43,017 bases of DNA from Demequina lutea (GCA_003246255.1 QKAX01000150.1:1-43017), one strand, 5' to 3'. Positions 17,528 through 26,981 are shown, counted from the stretch's first letter. Notes: a model not told the origin generated them from the sequence alone. Translations and numbers: made by a program.

Positions 17528-18600
17528 CCGCCCTCGTCGACACCATCGACTCCCCTACCTCGCCCGAAACCGGCTCCGCCACCGTCGAACTGACGGACGT
17601 GGTGAAGCACTACGGGCAGATGCAGGCGCTTCGAGGGTTCTCCCTCACGCTCGCTCCCGGGGAGCTGGTGGCTCTTCTCGGACCCTCGGGATGCGGAAAG
17701 ACCACCGCATTGCGCTCCCTCGCGGGCCTCGAACCCGTGACGTCAGGGGTCATGACGGTCGCGGGCGCAGATGTCTCGCACCTGCCCATCAACAAGCGCG
17801 ACATGGGGATGGTGTTTCAGTCGTACTCGCTCTTTCCGCACATGACCGCGCAAGAGAACGTCGAGTTTGGCTTACGGATGCGCAAGGTGCCGGCCGACCA
17901 GCGTCGCGAACGGGCCAGAGGCATGCTTGCCGAGGTGGGTCTCGAAGGACTCGAGCACCGCTTCGCACACCAGATGTCCGGCGGGCAGCAGCAGCGGGTC
18001 GCTCTGGCGCGGGCGCTGGTGACAAGGCCCCGCGTGCTCCTCCTCGACGAGCCCCTCTCGGCGCTCGACGCCAAGGTGCGCGTTGAGCTACGCGACCTCA
18101 TTCGCCGCATTCAGACCGACCTCAAGATCACCACACTGTTTGTGACCCACGATCAGGAGGAGGCCCTTGCCATGGCTGACCGTGTGGCGGTCATGAACAA
18201 CGGAGTGATCGAGCAGATCGGCACGCCGGAGGAGTTGTACTCACGCCCTCGTAGCGCATTCGTGGCAGACTTCGTGGGCCTCAGCAACAAGCTTCCCGGC
18301 AGCATCGTGGGCGGCGTGATCCGCGCGTACCGCGCCACGTTCGATCTCTTGGGTGCGCCGCTCGACGACGGCGCCGTCATCGCCTACGTGCGCCCCGAGG
18401 ACGTGGAGTTCGCAGACAACGGAGTGCCTGCAGTCGTGGTCACCTCGAGCTTCCTTGGCGCGCACCGACACACGGTGGTGAGGGTGGTCGAGGATGGCGT
18501 GCTGGTCACCATCCAGCATGCCGCGAACGACGCTAAGTCTCCCGGCGACCGTGTGGGTATTGCGTTCAGCGGGCGCCCCGCATGCGCGACGCCCGCGTGA
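17524..18600 (+). CDS. ABC transporter ATP-binding protein
   Basis: This 358-residue ATPase is of the spermidine/iron/sulfate (MOI) class. Walker A is 'GPSGCGKTT', the Q-loop 'MVFQSYSLFPHMT', the signature 'MSGGQQQRVALARAL', Walker B 'VLLLDEPLSALD', and the H-loop 'LFVTHDQEEALAMADR'. The C-terminal TOBE-like region (after about residue 240) includes 'AYVRPEDVEFAD' and 'FLGAHRHTVVRV' and may sense substrate or regulate activity. It is the last gene of the operon. The next gene (cysteine-repeat protein) is convergent, with only 10 bp between the stop codons. Confidence 0.93.
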   Translation: MTALVDTIDSPTSPETGSATVELTDVVKHYGQMQALRGFSLTLAPGELVALLGPSGCGKTTALRSLAGLEPVTSGVMTVAGADVSHLPINKRDMGMVFQSYSLFPHMTAQENVEFGLRMRKVPADQRRERARGMLAEVGLEGLEHRFAHQMSGGQQQRVALARALVTRPRVLLLDEPLSALDAKVRVELRDLIRRIQTDLKITTLFVTHDQEEALAMADRVAVMNNGVIEQIGTPEELYSRPRSAFVADFVGLSNKLPGSIVGGVIRAYRATFDLLGAPLDDGAVIAYVRPEDVEFADNGVPAVVVTSSFLGAHRHTVVRVVEDGVLVTIQHAANDAKSPGDRVGIAFSGRPACATPA

Positions 18601-18610
18601 CGGAGCAGGC

Positions 18611-19876
18611 CTACTCCTCGCAGAAGCTCGTGCCCTGCTCCTGTCGATAGCCACACGTGTCGCCGTACGTCTCGTACTCGGAACCAATGGGAGCGAGCAT
18701 ATAGAGCTCGTCGCACGCGCCCATGTCGCCTTGCTCGCACGCATCCCACAGCGCATCCATCGCGGAGTCGTCGCCATAGGTGAAGGCGGCGGTACTGCCG
18801 TTCGAGCCAGTGTCGGCAGTGCAGAAGCTGCCCGAGCCCGGGGCTTGCGTCCCGCCGCACGTGTCGCCAAAGGCCTCGTACTCGGATCCGATCGGCGACA
18901 GCGCGTAGAGGTCGTCGCACGCGGCCATGTCGCCAGCGGCGCACGCGTCCCATAGCGCATCGAACTGCGGATCGTCGCCGTAGCCGCCGGCGGCAGGATC
19001 GCCGCCGCCTAGCGACGCACAGCTACCGCCGGATCCGCTCTCCGCGGCGCCACCGCAGATGTCGGCGAAGGCTTCGTAGTCGGTGTCGAATCCCGACGCG
19101 AAGTACAGCTCATCGCACGCCTGCATGTCGCCCTGGGCGCACGCATCCCAGGAGGCATCGAGCGTGGCGTCGTCGCCGTACGTGTTGGCGGCGCTCGACC
19201 CACCGGCCGCCGCGCACATCACCCCGGAGCCCTCGTCCTGCAGACCGCCGCACGTGTCACCGAACGTCTCGTATTCGGAGCCCGATGGCGCGGTCTGCCA
19301 CAGCAGATCGCACGCGGCCATATCGCCGGCGGCACACTCGTCCCAGAGCTCGTCGAGGGCAGCATCGTCGCCATAGCCCTGCGGCTCAGACGTGCCGAAG
19401 ACGCTCTGTACCAAGAAGAAGCCGCCCACGACGAGCCCACCGACCAGCACCAACGCGCCCACCACGATGCCAATGATCGCCCCTGCTCCGAGCCCCTTCT
19501 TGCCGGATGCCGGGCCTACGGGAGCGTACGTCGGCGCGGGCGCGTAAACGGCACCCGGCGGTTGGATCACTTGGGGTGCTGGTTGCGAGGCGGGTGGTGC
19601 TGGCTGCGCGGCGGGTGGTGCTGGTTGCGAGGCGGGTGGTGCTGGCTGCGCGGCGGGTGGGGGCGGCGACTGGACGGCGCTTCGGGAGGCAATGGCTGCG
19701 TCCACAGCCGGGTCGCCGAGCGCCCCCAACCACTCCACCAATGCCGGATACGCGGCTGGATTTCCAGCGACTGCCGCACGGAGGTCTGGCCTGTCCTGGA
19801 CTATCTGAGCCAACACCGCCGGCGGCGTCCCAGGGTGGGCGGCCTGTGCCGCGGTGTACATCGACGGATCGGTCAT
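18611..19876 (-). CDS. Membrane protein with variant Leu-rich N-terminus and four Cys-patterned repeats
   Basis: I do not recognise a named family for the whole protein (421 residues). Residues 1-65 resemble the variant leucine-rich repeat (LRV) segment seen at the start of several actinobacterial membrane proteins ('HPGTPPAVLAQIVQDRPDL'). Residues 70-120 are Pro/Ala/Gln-rich with tandem repeats. Residues 131-158 are one membrane helix. After it come four ~54-residue repeats (168-221, 233-286, 299-352, 367-419), each starting YGDD, containing WDxC..GDM.ACD and G(S)EYE.(F)GD.CG, and ending in Cys. Each has four cysteines at fixed spacing, and the linkers are Gly/Ser-rich. The repeats are probably extracytoplasmic and disulfide-linked. 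A GGAG ribosome site precedes the ATG. Function unknown. Confidence 0.8.
   Translation of the reverse strand: MTDPSMYTAAQAAHPGTPPAVLAQIVQDRPDLRAAVAGNPAAYPALVEWLGALGDPAVDAAIASRSAVQSPPPPAAQPAPPASQPAPPAAQPAPPASQPAPQVIQPPGAVYAPAPTYAPVGPASGKKGLGAGAIIGIVVGALVLVGGLVVGGFFLVQSVFGTSEPQGYGDDAALDELWDECAAGDMAACDLLWQTAPSGSEYETFGDTCGGLQDEGSGVMCAAAGGSSAANTYGDDATLDASWDACAQGDMQACDELYFASGFDTDYEAFADICGGAAESGSGGSCASLGGGDPAAGGYGDDPQFDALWDACAAGDMAACDDLYALSPIGSEYEAFGDTCGGTQAPGSGSFCTADTGSNGSTAAFTYGDDSAMDALWDACEQGDMGACDELYMLAPIGSEYETYGDTCGYRQEQGTSFCEE
18620..19375 (-). repeat. Four-unit coding repeat (about 54 codons each)
   Basis: The units lie at 19214-19375, 19019-19180, 18821-18982 and 18620-18778. Each has the cysteine pattern C-x7-C-x19-C, then a final C 11-12 residues later. 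Units 1, 3 and 4 are closest; unit 2 has diverged ('SGFDTDYEAFADIC'). They look like successive intragenic duplications. Confidence 0.85.
19578..19661. repeat. Two tandem 42-bp repeats
   Basis: Copy 1 (19578-19619) and copy 2 (19620-19661) are identical except for the last base. Each is itself made of two related 21-bp halves (gctggttgcgaggcgggtggt / gctggctgcgcggcgggtggt style). They encode the AQPAPPASQPAPP stretch of the cysteine-repeat protein and are a likely site of length change. Confidence 0.9.
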
Positions 19877-19983
19877 GGCGCACTCTCCTCAGCGATCGAC
19901 GCTACGGCTTATCCAACTCGGTTCACCCAGCGCGCGCAAGCGGAACCACAGGTGCCTACGAGGGGGTTTGCGGCGCAGCCACC

Positions 19984-20898
19984 CTAGAACCCGAGGCGCC
20001 CCAATTGCTTGGGGTCGCGCTGCCACTCCTTGGCCACCTTGACGTGCAGGTCAAGGAACACCTTGCGGCCCAGCAGGCGCTCGATGCCCTGGCGGGCAGT
20101 CGCTCCCACCTCCTTGAGCCTCGAGCCTCCCTTGCCGATGATGATGCCCTTCTGGCTGTCGCGCTCCACGAACAGGTGCGCACGGATCTCGAGTACCGGC
20201 AGTTTGCCCTCGGGCGCTGGCTGATCGGACTCGACCATCTCCTCCACCACCACGGCGATCGAGTGCGGCAGCTCGTCGCGCACGCCCTCGAGCGCCGCCT
20301 CGCGGATCAGCTCGGCCACCCGCACGTCTTCCGGCTCATCCGTGACCTCGCCCGTGGGATACAGGGACGGCCCCTCGGGCAGGTGCTTCACCAACACCTC
20401 AGTGAGCACGTCCACCTGGATGTCCTTCACGGAGGAGACGGGCACCACATCGGCCCAGTCGCCCAGCTGAGACACAGCCAGCAGATGCTCGGCGACGCGG
20501 TCGCGCGGCACCTTGTCCACCTTTGTCACGATCGCCACGACGGGAGCGCGCGCCTCGGACAACTCGCGTGCAATCCACTGGTCGCCGGGGCCCACCTTCT
20601 CGTCCGCAGGCAGGCAGAAGCCGATCACGTCCACTTCCGCAAACGTCTCGCGGACAAGGTCGTTGAGCCGCTCGCCCAGCAGCGTGCGAGGGCGGTGCAG
20701 GCCGGGGGTGTCCACTACCACCAGCTGCGCATCCTCGCGGTTCACGATGCCTCGGATCGCGCGGCGCGTGGTCTGCGGGCGCGACGACATGATCGCGACC
20801 TTCTCGCCCACCAGCGCATTCATGAGCGTGGACTTTCCAGCGTTCGGGCGGCCCACGAAGCACGCGAATCCGGAGCGGTGCGGCGCTACGTCAGTCAT
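19984..20898 (-). CDS. era: GTPase Era
   Basis: Era is an essential GTPase that checks 16S rRNA maturation and 30S assembly. The protein has 304 residues. G1 is 'GRPNAGKST', G2 lies in 'SRPQTTRRAIRGI', G3 'VDTPG', G4 'TKVDK', and G5 'PVSS'. A C-terminal KH domain contains 'KGIIIGKGGSRLKEVGATAR'. ATG 20898 overlaps the corC stop by 8 nt. The longer track ORF to 21246 is an out-of-frame extension into corC. Its neighbour ybeY also acts in 16S processing, so the operon links ribosome maturation functions. Confidence 0.96.
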   Translation of the reverse strand: MTDVAPHRSGFACFVGRPNAGKSTLMNALVGEKVAIMSSRPQTTRRAIRGIVNREDAQLVVVDTPGLHRPRTLLGERLNDLVRETFAEVDVIGFCLPADEKVGPGDQWIARELSEARAPVVAIVTKVDKVPRDRVAEHLLAVSQLGDWADVVPVSSVKDIQVDVLTEVLVKHLPEGPSLYPTGEVTDEPEDVRVAELIREAALEGVRDELPHSIAVVVEEMVESDQPAPEGKLPVLEIRAHLFVERDSQKGIIIGKGGSRLKEVGATARQGIERLLGRKVFLDLHVKVAKEWQRDPKQLGRLGF

Positions 20899-22210
20899 CG
20901 TCGCTTCCCTTCTTCTTCCTCTTACGACTCTTTGCCTCCGGGACCTCACCGGATGCGGCGTCGGCCTCGTCGTCGGTCTCCCGTTCCACCACGAGCCAGG
21001 TGAGGCGTCGGCGGCGCCCCTCCGCTCGGTCGGCGGCCAGCACAAGGCCGTGCGCCGATGCCGTGGACCCGGGGATCGGCACTTTGCCCAACGCCTTGGC
21101 GAGCAGTCCGGCGGCGGTGTCCACGTCGTCGTCCTCGATCTCGATGCCGAACAACTCGCCCAGATCGTCGAGCGGCAGTCGCGCGGGCACACGGAACCGG
21201 TCGCCGCCGAGGTCGACCACCTGCGGCTCGGCGCGGTCGTGCTCATCCGTGAGCTCGCCTACGATCTCCTCGAGCGCATCCTCGATGGTCACCAGCCCGG
21301 CCACACCGCCGTACTCGTCGATGACGATCGCCATGTGGAACGCCTCCGACTGCATGCGACGCAGCAGGTCATCGGCTGGCACCGATTCGGGGAGGAACTC
21401 GGCCTCCCGCATGAACTCATCGAGCGGCTGGTCGAGCAGCGAGGGGCGATCCCACGTGGCCTTCACCACGTCCTTCAGGTACAGCAGCCCGCGGACGTCG
21501 TCGGTGCCGTCTCCCACCACTGGGACTCGCGAGAAGCCTGAGCGCATAAAGAGCAGCATCGCCTTGCGAACGGGAGTGCCGGCCGCGATGGTGACCATGT
21601 CGGTGCGGGGCACCATGACTTCGCGCACCAGCGTGTCGCCGAGCGTGACCACGCCACGCAGCAACTCCGCGTCCTCGTCCTCCAGCGCATCGTGCGCCTG
21701 CTCCACAAGGTCCTCCGCCTCGGAGAGCGCCGGCATACGCAGGGCTGGCACCACGCGACGAATCGGCGCGGACACCGCGATCAACGCCGATGCGACAGGG
21801 GCGAGCACGCGCACAGTGGTCTCCGGGTTCGCGCGCCCCACCTGGCGCGGCACCGCGCGCACCAACAGCACCGAGTACATCGCGGCGAGCGCCATGGTCA
21901 CGAGCGCGGCGGCCCAGCCCGGCCAGTCGAGGTTGCCAGCCCACGTCCACGCGAGCAGGCTCCACGACACGAGCGCGATCGCCTCGAGCGAGGCGTAGAC
22001 CACCGACGCCGCATTGGCCGTCTCCTCGGCGTCCTTGGCGAGACGCGCCGCCTGAGTGGGGCGGCCATCGGGCCTGCGCGCCTCGGCGAGCACGCGTTCG
22101 CGCGCATGGGGAAGCTGCTCAAACGCGGCGACGACGGCGTGCATGACTGCCGCGCCGATCAGACTGGCGATGCCCGCCGAGAGCAGCAGGGCAATGGCGT
22201 TGGGATTCAC
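20891..22210 (-). CDS. CNNM/CBS-domain transporter-associated protein (CorC/HlyC family)
   Basis: This 439-residue membrane protein has an N-terminal CNNM (DUF21) domain with about four hydrophobic segments in residues 1-150. Two CBS domains follow ('[21 protein letters not shown]' and '[33 protein letters not shown]'). A CorC_HlyC domain follows, then a Lys/Arg-rich tail ('[13 protein letters not shown]'). Relatives act in magnesium or cobalt export. It sits in the conserved phoH-ybeY-corC-era order. GTG 22210 overlaps the ybeY stop (GTGA). The track extension to 22507 is antisense-free but out of frame with ybeY and unlikely. Confidence 0.9.
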   Translation of the reverse strand: MNPNAIALLLSAGIASLIGAAVMHAVVAAFEQLPHARERVLAEARRPDGRPTQAARLAKDAEETANAASVVYASLEAIALVSWSLLAWTWAGNLDWPGWAAALVTMALAAMYSVLLVRAVPRQVGRANPETTVRVLAPVASALIAVSAPIRRVVPALRMPALSEAEDLVEQAHDALEDEDAELLRGVVTLGDTLVREVMVPRTDMVTIAAGTPVRKAMLLFMRSGFSRVPVVGDGTDDVRGLLYLKDVVKATWDRPSLLDQPLDEFMREAEFLPESVPADDLLRRMQSEAFHMAIVIDEYGGVAGLVTIEDALEEIVGELTDEHDRAEPQVVDLGGDRFRVPARLPLDDLGELFGIEIEDDDVDTAAGLLAKALGKVPIPGSTASAHGLVLAADRAEGRRRRLTWLVVERETDDEADAASGEVPEAKSRKRKKKGSDDD

Positions 22211-22662
22211 GAGGCCCTGTTCGCCAGGAACGTCAGCAGGAGCTGGCGCTGCAGGCCAAACATTTCCTTCTCTTCCTCCGGCTCGGCGTGGTCGTATCCC
22301 AGCAGGTGCAGGATGCCGTGCGTCGTCAGCAGCAGCATCTCTTCCTCGGCCGAGTGGCCGGCTGTCACCGCCTGGCGTGCGGCGACGGACGGGCACACCA
22401 CGATGTCGCCCAACAGGCCCGCGGGAGTGGGAAGGTCGGCTGTGCCGGGACGCAGCTCGTCCATGGGGAAACTGAGCACGTCGGTGGGGCCGGGCTCGTC
22501 CATCCACTTGATGTGGAGCTCCTCCATGGCCGGCTCGTCCACAAACAGGATTGCGAGGTCGGCCTCGGCGGCCACGTGCATCTGCTCAAGCACAAAGGCG
22601 CCAAGGGCCGCGAACTCCGCCTCGTCGATCTGGGCGTCGGTCTCGTTGTTGACCTCGATCAC
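22207..22662 (-). CDS. ybeY: Endoribonuclease YbeY, rRNA maturation factor
   Basis: YbeY is a zinc-dependent RNase needed for 16S rRNA 3'-end maturation and ribosome quality control. The 151-residue protein has the signature '[12 protein letters not shown]', giving the three histidine ligands of the H-x3-H-x5-H type. Before it come '[15 protein letters not shown]' and '[12 protein letters not shown]', also highly conserved. The GTG start overlaps the phoH stop. It is placed between phoH and corC as in most bacteria. Confidence 0.96.
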   Translation of the reverse strand: MIEVNNETDAQIDEAEFAALGAFVLEQMHVAAEADLAILFVDEPAMEELHIKWMDEPGPTDVLSFPMDELRPGTADLPTPAGLLGDIVVCPSVAARQAVTAGHSAEEEMLLLTTHGILHLLGYDHAEPEEEKEMFGLQRQLLLTFLANRAS

Positions 22663-23720
22663 TTGTCGCCGTCCTCTTGTGCCGGGCGGGCCGTGAAGCG
22701 CCGCTGCTGTCCTTCGCGAGGCTTGCGCTCGCGCGACGCCTCGTCCTTTGCATAGGCCGTGATGATGTCGCTCACCAAGCGGTGTCGCACCACGTCGGTG
22801 GCGCTCAGTTCGCAGAAGCCGATGTCGTCCACGCCGCGCAGGATGTCCCTCGCCGCGCGCAGCCCGGACTGGGTACCGCCGGGCAGATCCACCTGCGTGA
22901 TGTCGCCCGTGACCACCATCGTGGAGCCAAAGCCAAGGCGAGTGAGGAACATCTTCATCTGCTCGCGAGTGGTGTTCTGCGCCTCGTCAAGGATGATGAA
23001 CGCGTCGTTGAGCGTGCGGCCTCGCATGTACGCGAGCGGCGCCACCTCGATGGTGCCAGCCTCGATGAGTTTGGGGATCGACTCGGGGTCCACCATGTCG
23101 TGCAGCGCGTCGTAGAGCGGGCGCAGGTAGGGGTCGATCTTCTCGCTGAGAGTGCCGGGCAGGAAGCCAAGGCGCTCGCCGGCCTCCACCGCGGGGCGTG
23201 TGAGGATGATGCGGTTGACGCGCTTGGCCTGCAGCGCGGCCACTGCCTGCGCCATCGCCAGGTACGTCTTTCCAGTTCCGGCCGGGCCGATGCCGAACGT
23301 CACCGTGTGGCGTTCGATCGCGTTCACGTACGCCGCCTGGCCCTCGGTCTTGGGGCGGATCGTGCGGCCGCGCGAGCTGAGGATCGACCGCGACAGCAGC
23401 GACACGGGGCTCTGCGCCTCCGCGCGCTTGCCCGACGCCGCGACGGCGTTGCGCGCCCCGCCCAACATGCGCATCGACTCGCGCGCGAGGTCCGGCGTGA
23501 GCGGGACCCCGGCGGCCAACATGGACCGCAGTTCCTCGATCGCGGCGGCACACGCCGAGACCTGCTCCTCATCGCCCGTCAGGGAGATGTGGTTACCGCG
23601 CACCAGCACGTCCACGCCGGGGAAGGCCCGCTCAATCTCCTTCAGTACGACATCGCCGCTGCCCAGAAGGTCGGGCATGGCCTTCGCGTCGTCAATGATG
23701 ACGACCCGAGATGCACTCAC
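22659..23720 (-). CDS. PhoH-like ATPase
   Basis: This 353-residue PhoH family protein has an N-terminal KH-like region (residues 15-75) and a C-terminal P-loop ATPase with Walker A '[11 protein letters not shown]', Walker B 'FIILDEAQN', '[10 protein letters not shown]' (sensor region) and a conserved '[15 protein letters not shown]'. PhoH proteins are thought to be ATP-driven RNA-binding or helicase-like factors; the exact role is unsettled. GTG 23720 overlaps the HIT gene stop (GTGA) and has GGAG five bases upstream, so it is preferred over ATG 23732. The basic tail '[14 protein letters not shown]' may bind RNA. Confidence 0.92.
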   Translation of the reverse strand: MSASRVVIIDDAKAMPDLLGSGDVVLKEIERAFPGVDVLVRGNHISLTGDEEQVSACAAAIEELRSMLAAGVPLTPDLARESMRMLGGARNAVAASGKRAEAQSPVSLLSRSILSSRGRTIRPKTEGQAAYVNAIERHTVTFGIGPAGTGKTYLAMAQAVAALQAKRVNRIILTRPAVEAGERLGFLPGTLSEKIDPYLRPLYDALHDMVDPESIPKLIEAGTIEVAPLAYMRGRTLNDAFIILDEAQNTTREQMKMFLTRLGFGSTMVVTGDITQVDLPGGTQSGLRAARDILRGVDDIGFCELSATDVVRHRLVSDIITAYAKDEASRERKPREGQQRRFTARPAQEDGDK

Positions 23721-24055
23721 GCGTTCTCCCATGCCAGGTGCTTGCCGCCCAGGACGTGCCCATGGACGTGGAAGACGCTCTGGCCAGCGCCCTCTCCCGT
23801 GTTGAAAATGAGGCGGTACTCGCCGCCGGTCTCTGCGTCGGCCACTTGCTGCGCCACCGCGACCATCTCCGCGAGCACCTCGGGGATCTGCGCCGCAGCC
23901 TCGGTCACATTGGCCACGTGCGTGCGCGGCACCACGAGCACGTGCAGCGGCGCCTTGGGCGCGATGTCGCGGAACGCGATCACGTGATCGGTCTCGGCGA
24001 CCAGCGCGGCGGGGATGTCTCCCGCGACGATCTTGCAGAACAGGCAGTCGGTCAT
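23717..24055 (-). CDS. HIT-family nucleotide-binding protein
   Basis: This 112-residue HIT protein (HINT-like) starts 'TDCLFCKIVAGDIPA' with a CxxC zinc-binding start. The catalytic histidine triad is in 'FHVHGHVLGG' (HxHxH). HINT proteins hydrolyse purine nucleotide phosphoramidates. ATG 24055 overlaps the rsmE stop (ATGA). The track extension to 24241 is an Arg/Gly-rich shadow of rsmE. Confidence 0.94.
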   Translation of the reverse strand: MTDCLFCKIVAGDIPAALVAETDHVIAFRDIAPKAPLHVLVVPRTHVANVTEAAAQIPEVLAEMVAVAQQVADAETGGEYRLIFNTGEGAGQSVFHVHGHVLGGKHLAWENA

Positions 24056-24825
24056 GCGTCTAGCGTAGGCCGCGCGGCCGACCATGTGCCGCGCAGTGCC
24101 GCGAGCGCCGCGACGGCCGCGGGACCGGCCGACGACGCGCGCAGCACGTGCGGGCCCAGCAGCACCGCCTCGGCGCCCGCCTGTGCGAGCAGGTCGATCT
24201 CCTGATCGCTGATGCCGCCCTCGGGACCCACGATGAACCACACGGGCTGCGAGGGGTCCTCCCAGGCAAGGTCAACAAGGGGCGTGGCCGCCACCTCGTG
24301 CAGCACCAGCACGCGCTCCCCGGCCGCTACAGCCTCGCGCACTGCGACCACGAGCTGACGTGACGTGTGCACGGGTGCCACCTCGGGGACGAACGCCCTG
24401 CGGCTCTGCTTGGTCGCGGCCACCGCCAGCGACTCCCACTGCGCGCGGGCCTTGCCCGCCTTGGCGCCCTTCCACTGCACGATCGAGCGATCCGCCTGCC
24501 ACGGCATCACCGCGGTCACGCCCAACTCCGTGGCGGCCTCGACCGCCTGCTCGTCGCGGCCGCCCTTGGCGAGCGCCTGCACGAGGGTGATGTGAGCGTC
24601 GGCGTCACGGGACACCGCGTCAACCCGCACATCGAGCGCACCGTCGCGCACCGCCTCAATCAGGCCGCTCGCGCGCATGCCGCGGCCGTCCACGAGGTCG
24701 ATGCGCTCCCCCACGGCCCTGCGCTGCACGATGGCGGCGTGGCGAGCCTCCGGGCCCCCGAGGGTGAGCAGGCCACCCACGGCGGCCGTCTCGGCGGCCT
24801 CGCAGATGAAGACGGGTGCGCTCAT
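24052..24825 (-). CDS. rsmE: 16S rRNA m3U1498 methyltransferase
   Basis: RsmE methylates N3 of U1498 in 16S rRNA with S-adenosylmethionine. The 257-residue SPOUT-family protein has an N-terminal PUA-like part ('LGGPEARHAAIVQRRAVGERIDLVDGRG') and the C-terminal trefoil knot with 'FIVGPEGGISDQEIDLLAQAGAEAVLLGPHVLRASSA'. The usual 'LGPRILRTETA' is here 'LGPHVLRASSA', a moderate change near the cofactor loop. It follows dnaJ after 9 nt, in the normal hrcA-dnaJ-rsmE order. Confidence 0.95.
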   Translation of the reverse strand: MSAPVFICEAAETAAVGGLLTLGGPEARHAAIVQRRAVGERIDLVDGRGMRASGLIEAVRDGALDVRVDAVSRDADAHITLVQALAKGGRDEQAVEAATELGVTAVMPWQADRSIVQWKGAKAGKARAQWESLAVAATKQSRRAFVPEVAPVHTSRQLVVAVREAVAAGERVLVLHEVAATPLVDLAWEDPSQPVWFIVGPEGGISDQEIDLLAQAGAEAVLLGPHVLRASSAGPAAVAALAALRGTWSAARPTLDA

Positions 24826-24834
24826 GCTGTGCGG

Positions 24835-25965
24835 CTAGCCCCTGCCCATGAAGGCGTCGCGCAGGCGCGAGAACACGCCGCCGCCGATCGGAGCGAGTCT
24901 CGCCTCGGGGGCCTCCTCGCCGCGCAGCTCCGCGAGCTTGCGCAGCAGCTCGGTCTGCTCGTCGGTGAGGTCGGTGGGCGTGTGGATGTCGAGGTGCACA
25001 TGCAGGTTGCCGCGGCCGGCGCGCTGCAACTTCCCCACGCCGAGGCCCTTGAGCGTGATCGTCGAGCCGGAGTGGGTGCCGGGGCGCACGTCCACCTCGT
25101 GGGGGCCGTCGAAGGTCTCCACCGACGCGACGGTGCCCAGCGCGGCGGCCGTCATGGGCAGTTCGAGCGTGCAGTGAAGGTCATCGCCGCGGCGCTCGAA
25201 GACCTTGTGGGCGCGCTCGCGCATCTCCAGGTAGAGGTCGCCGCGCGGCCCGCCTCCCGGGCCCGCGTCGCCTGCACCCGACATGCGGATCCGCGTGCCT
25301 GTCTCCACGCCGGCGGGGATATCCACCTCAATGGTGCGGCGCTCGCGCGTGCGTCCCTGACCCGAGCAGTCGGTGCACGGGGTCTCGATGATGGAGCCGT
25401 AGCCGCCGCAGCGGGGGCACGGCGACGTGGTCATGACCTGGCCGAGCAGCGAGCGCGCCACTCGCTGGACCACGCCGGCGCCGTTGCACTGCGTGCAGGT
25501 GGTGGGCTTGGTGCCGGGTGCGCAGCACGTGCCGTCGCATGTGGTGCAGACCTCTGCGAGGTCCACCTGCACCTCGCGGTGCACGCCAAAGACCACGTCC
25601 TCAAGCGAGACATCCACCTCGACGAGGGTGTCGCCGCCGCGCTGCGTGCGCGAGGCAGGCCCGCGTCGGGGCGACGAGCCCGTGGCGGCACCAAAGAACG
25701 TCTCGAAGATGTCCTCGAAGCCGAAGCCGGCCCCAGCGCCCGAGCCTCCTCCGGGCGAGCGCGGGTCAACGCCGCGGTCGTACTGCGCGCGCCTATCAGC
25801 GTTGCCCAGCACGTCGTAGGCCGCAGCGACCTCCTTGAAGCGCTCCTCGCCGTCGGGACCGGCGACGTCGGGGTGCAGCTCGCGCGCAAGCTTTCGGTAG
25901 GCCTTCTTGATCTCGGCCTCGCTCGCACTCCGACTCACGCCCAGCACCGAGTAATAGTCGTTCAA
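24835..25965 (-). CDS. dnaJ: Molecular chaperone DnaJ
   Basis: DnaJ delivers unfolded substrates to DnaK and stimulates its ATPase. The 376-residue protein has a J domain (1-66, with HPD at 31-33), a Gly/Phe-rich linker (70-110), four CxxC zinc motifs (C140-C143, C157-C160, C183-C186, C197-C200), and the C-terminal substrate-binding domains. In the first zinc repeat the usual CxxCxGxG reads CTTCDGTC, a small deviation. It starts at a rare TTG that overlaps the hrcA stop (TTGA), so its translation is probably coupled to hrcA and both are under the CIRCE element. Confidence 0.95.
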   Translation of the reverse strand: MNDYYSVLGVSRSASEAEIKKAYRKLARELHPDVAGPDGEERFKEVAAAYDVLGNADRRAQYDRGVDPRSPGGGSGAGAGFGFEDIFETFFGAATGSSPRRGPASRTQRGGDTLVEVDVSLEDVVFGVHREVQVDLAEVCTTCDGTCCAPGTKPTTCTQCNGAGVVQRVARSLLGQVMTTSPCPRCGGYGSIIETPCTDCSGQGRTRERRTIEVDIPAGVETGTRIRMSGAGDAGPGGGPRGDLYLEMRERAHKVFERRGDDLHCTLELPMTAAALGTVASVETFDGPHEVDVRPGTHSGSTITLKGLGVGKLQRAGRGNLHVHLDIHTPTDLTDEQTELLRKLAELRGEEAPEARLAPIGGGVFSRLRDAFMGRG

Positions 25966-26969
25966 CTCTCCACCACTTTCGACAGGTAGCGGGCCACGGC
26001 TCTCACCGCGGCCATCGTTCCCGGATAGTCCATTCGCGTGGGGCCGAGCGCCCCCAACAAGGCAGGCGCGTCGAGCGAACCGTAGCCCGCCGCAACAATC
26101 GACGTACCCGCGAGCGCGTCGTGCCCCGTCTCGGAGCCGATGCGCACCGACACCGGACCCTCCGCAGCCATCTCATGCAACAGCCTGAGTAGCACCACTT
26201 GTTCCTCGAGCGCGTCGAGCACGCTCGCCACGGCGTCGGTCGTGAGGTCGGATCCCGCGCGCGTCAGGTTTCCTGCGCCCGCGAACACCACGCGTTCCAC
26301 GGTGCCCCCGCGCGCGGCACCCACCACGGCACTTCCAAGATCGCCCAGCCAGGAGTCCGGGCCCTGACGCGACGCCCACGCACCCAGGTCCCGTTCGAGC
26401 GGCGCTGGCGTGCGCCCCGCCGCCTCCTCGTTCAGCTCGCGCGCCACGCGCTCGAAGTCCTCGTCGCTCAGCGTCTCGGGCACCGCGACTGTTGCCTGCT
26501 CCACCCTGGCGTCCGCGCTCACCACGACCACGAGCGCTCGGCCCGGGGTCATGCGCACGAGTTCCACGCGTCGCACGGCGCTTTCCCTCAGCGAGGGGTA
26601 CTGGACCACTGCGACCTGCCGCGTAAGTTGGCTAAGGAGGCGTACTGATCGCTCCACCACGTCGTTGAGGTCAACGGCATCGGACAGAAACGTGGAGATC
26701 GCGCGCTTGTGGCTGTCCTGCAGCGCCGCGGAGGCGAGCATGTCCACGAAGTAGCGGTAGCCCTTGTCGGTGGGGATCCGCCCGGCCGACGTGTGGGGCT
26801 GGGCGATCAGGCCCTCCTCCTCCAGCGCCGCCATGTCGTTGCGGATCGTCGCGGGCGACACACCCAGGTCGTGGTGCTGGGCAAGGGCCTTCGAACCGAC
26901 GGGCTCGCGAGTCGAGACGTAACCCTCCACGATCGCGCGAAGGATCGCTTCTTTCCGTTCATCGGTCAT
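25962..26969 (-). CDS. hrcA: Heat-inducible transcription repressor HrcA
   Basis: HrcA binds CIRCE and represses heat-shock genes; GroEL keeps it active. The 335-residue protein has an N-terminal winged helix ('RKEAILRAIVEGYVSTREPVGSKAL', 'VSPATIRNDMAALEEEGLI', 'HTSAGRIPTDKGYRYFVD') and the larger dimerisation and GAF-like part. ATG 26969 is preceded by GGGAGG and a CIRCE element. The ORF-track version that reaches 27404 is an antisense extension over the DUF4870-like gene and is rejected. Confidence 0.96.
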   Translation of the reverse strand: MTDERKEAILRAIVEGYVSTREPVGSKALAQHHDLGVSPATIRNDMAALEEEGLIAQPHTSAGRIPTDKGYRYFVDMLASAALQDSHKRAISTFLSDAVDLNDVVERSVRLLSQLTRQVAVVQYPSLRESAVRRVELVRMTPGRALVVVVSADARVEQATVAVPETLSDEDFERVARELNEEAAGRTPAPLERDLGAWASRQGPDSWLGDLGSAVVGAARGGTVERVVFAGAGNLTRAGSDLTTDAVASVLDALEEQVVLLRLLHEMAAEGPVSVRIGSETGHDALAGTSIVAAGYGSLDAPALLGALGPTRMDYPGTMAAVRAVARYLSKVVES

Positions 26970-26981
26970 GGGCACCTCCCG

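Noticed and set aside
24367-25989. 540-residue plus-strand ORF opposite dnaJ and rsmE
   Set aside because: It spans two well-supported minus-strand genes and has no motif or ribosome site; a codon-bias shadow.
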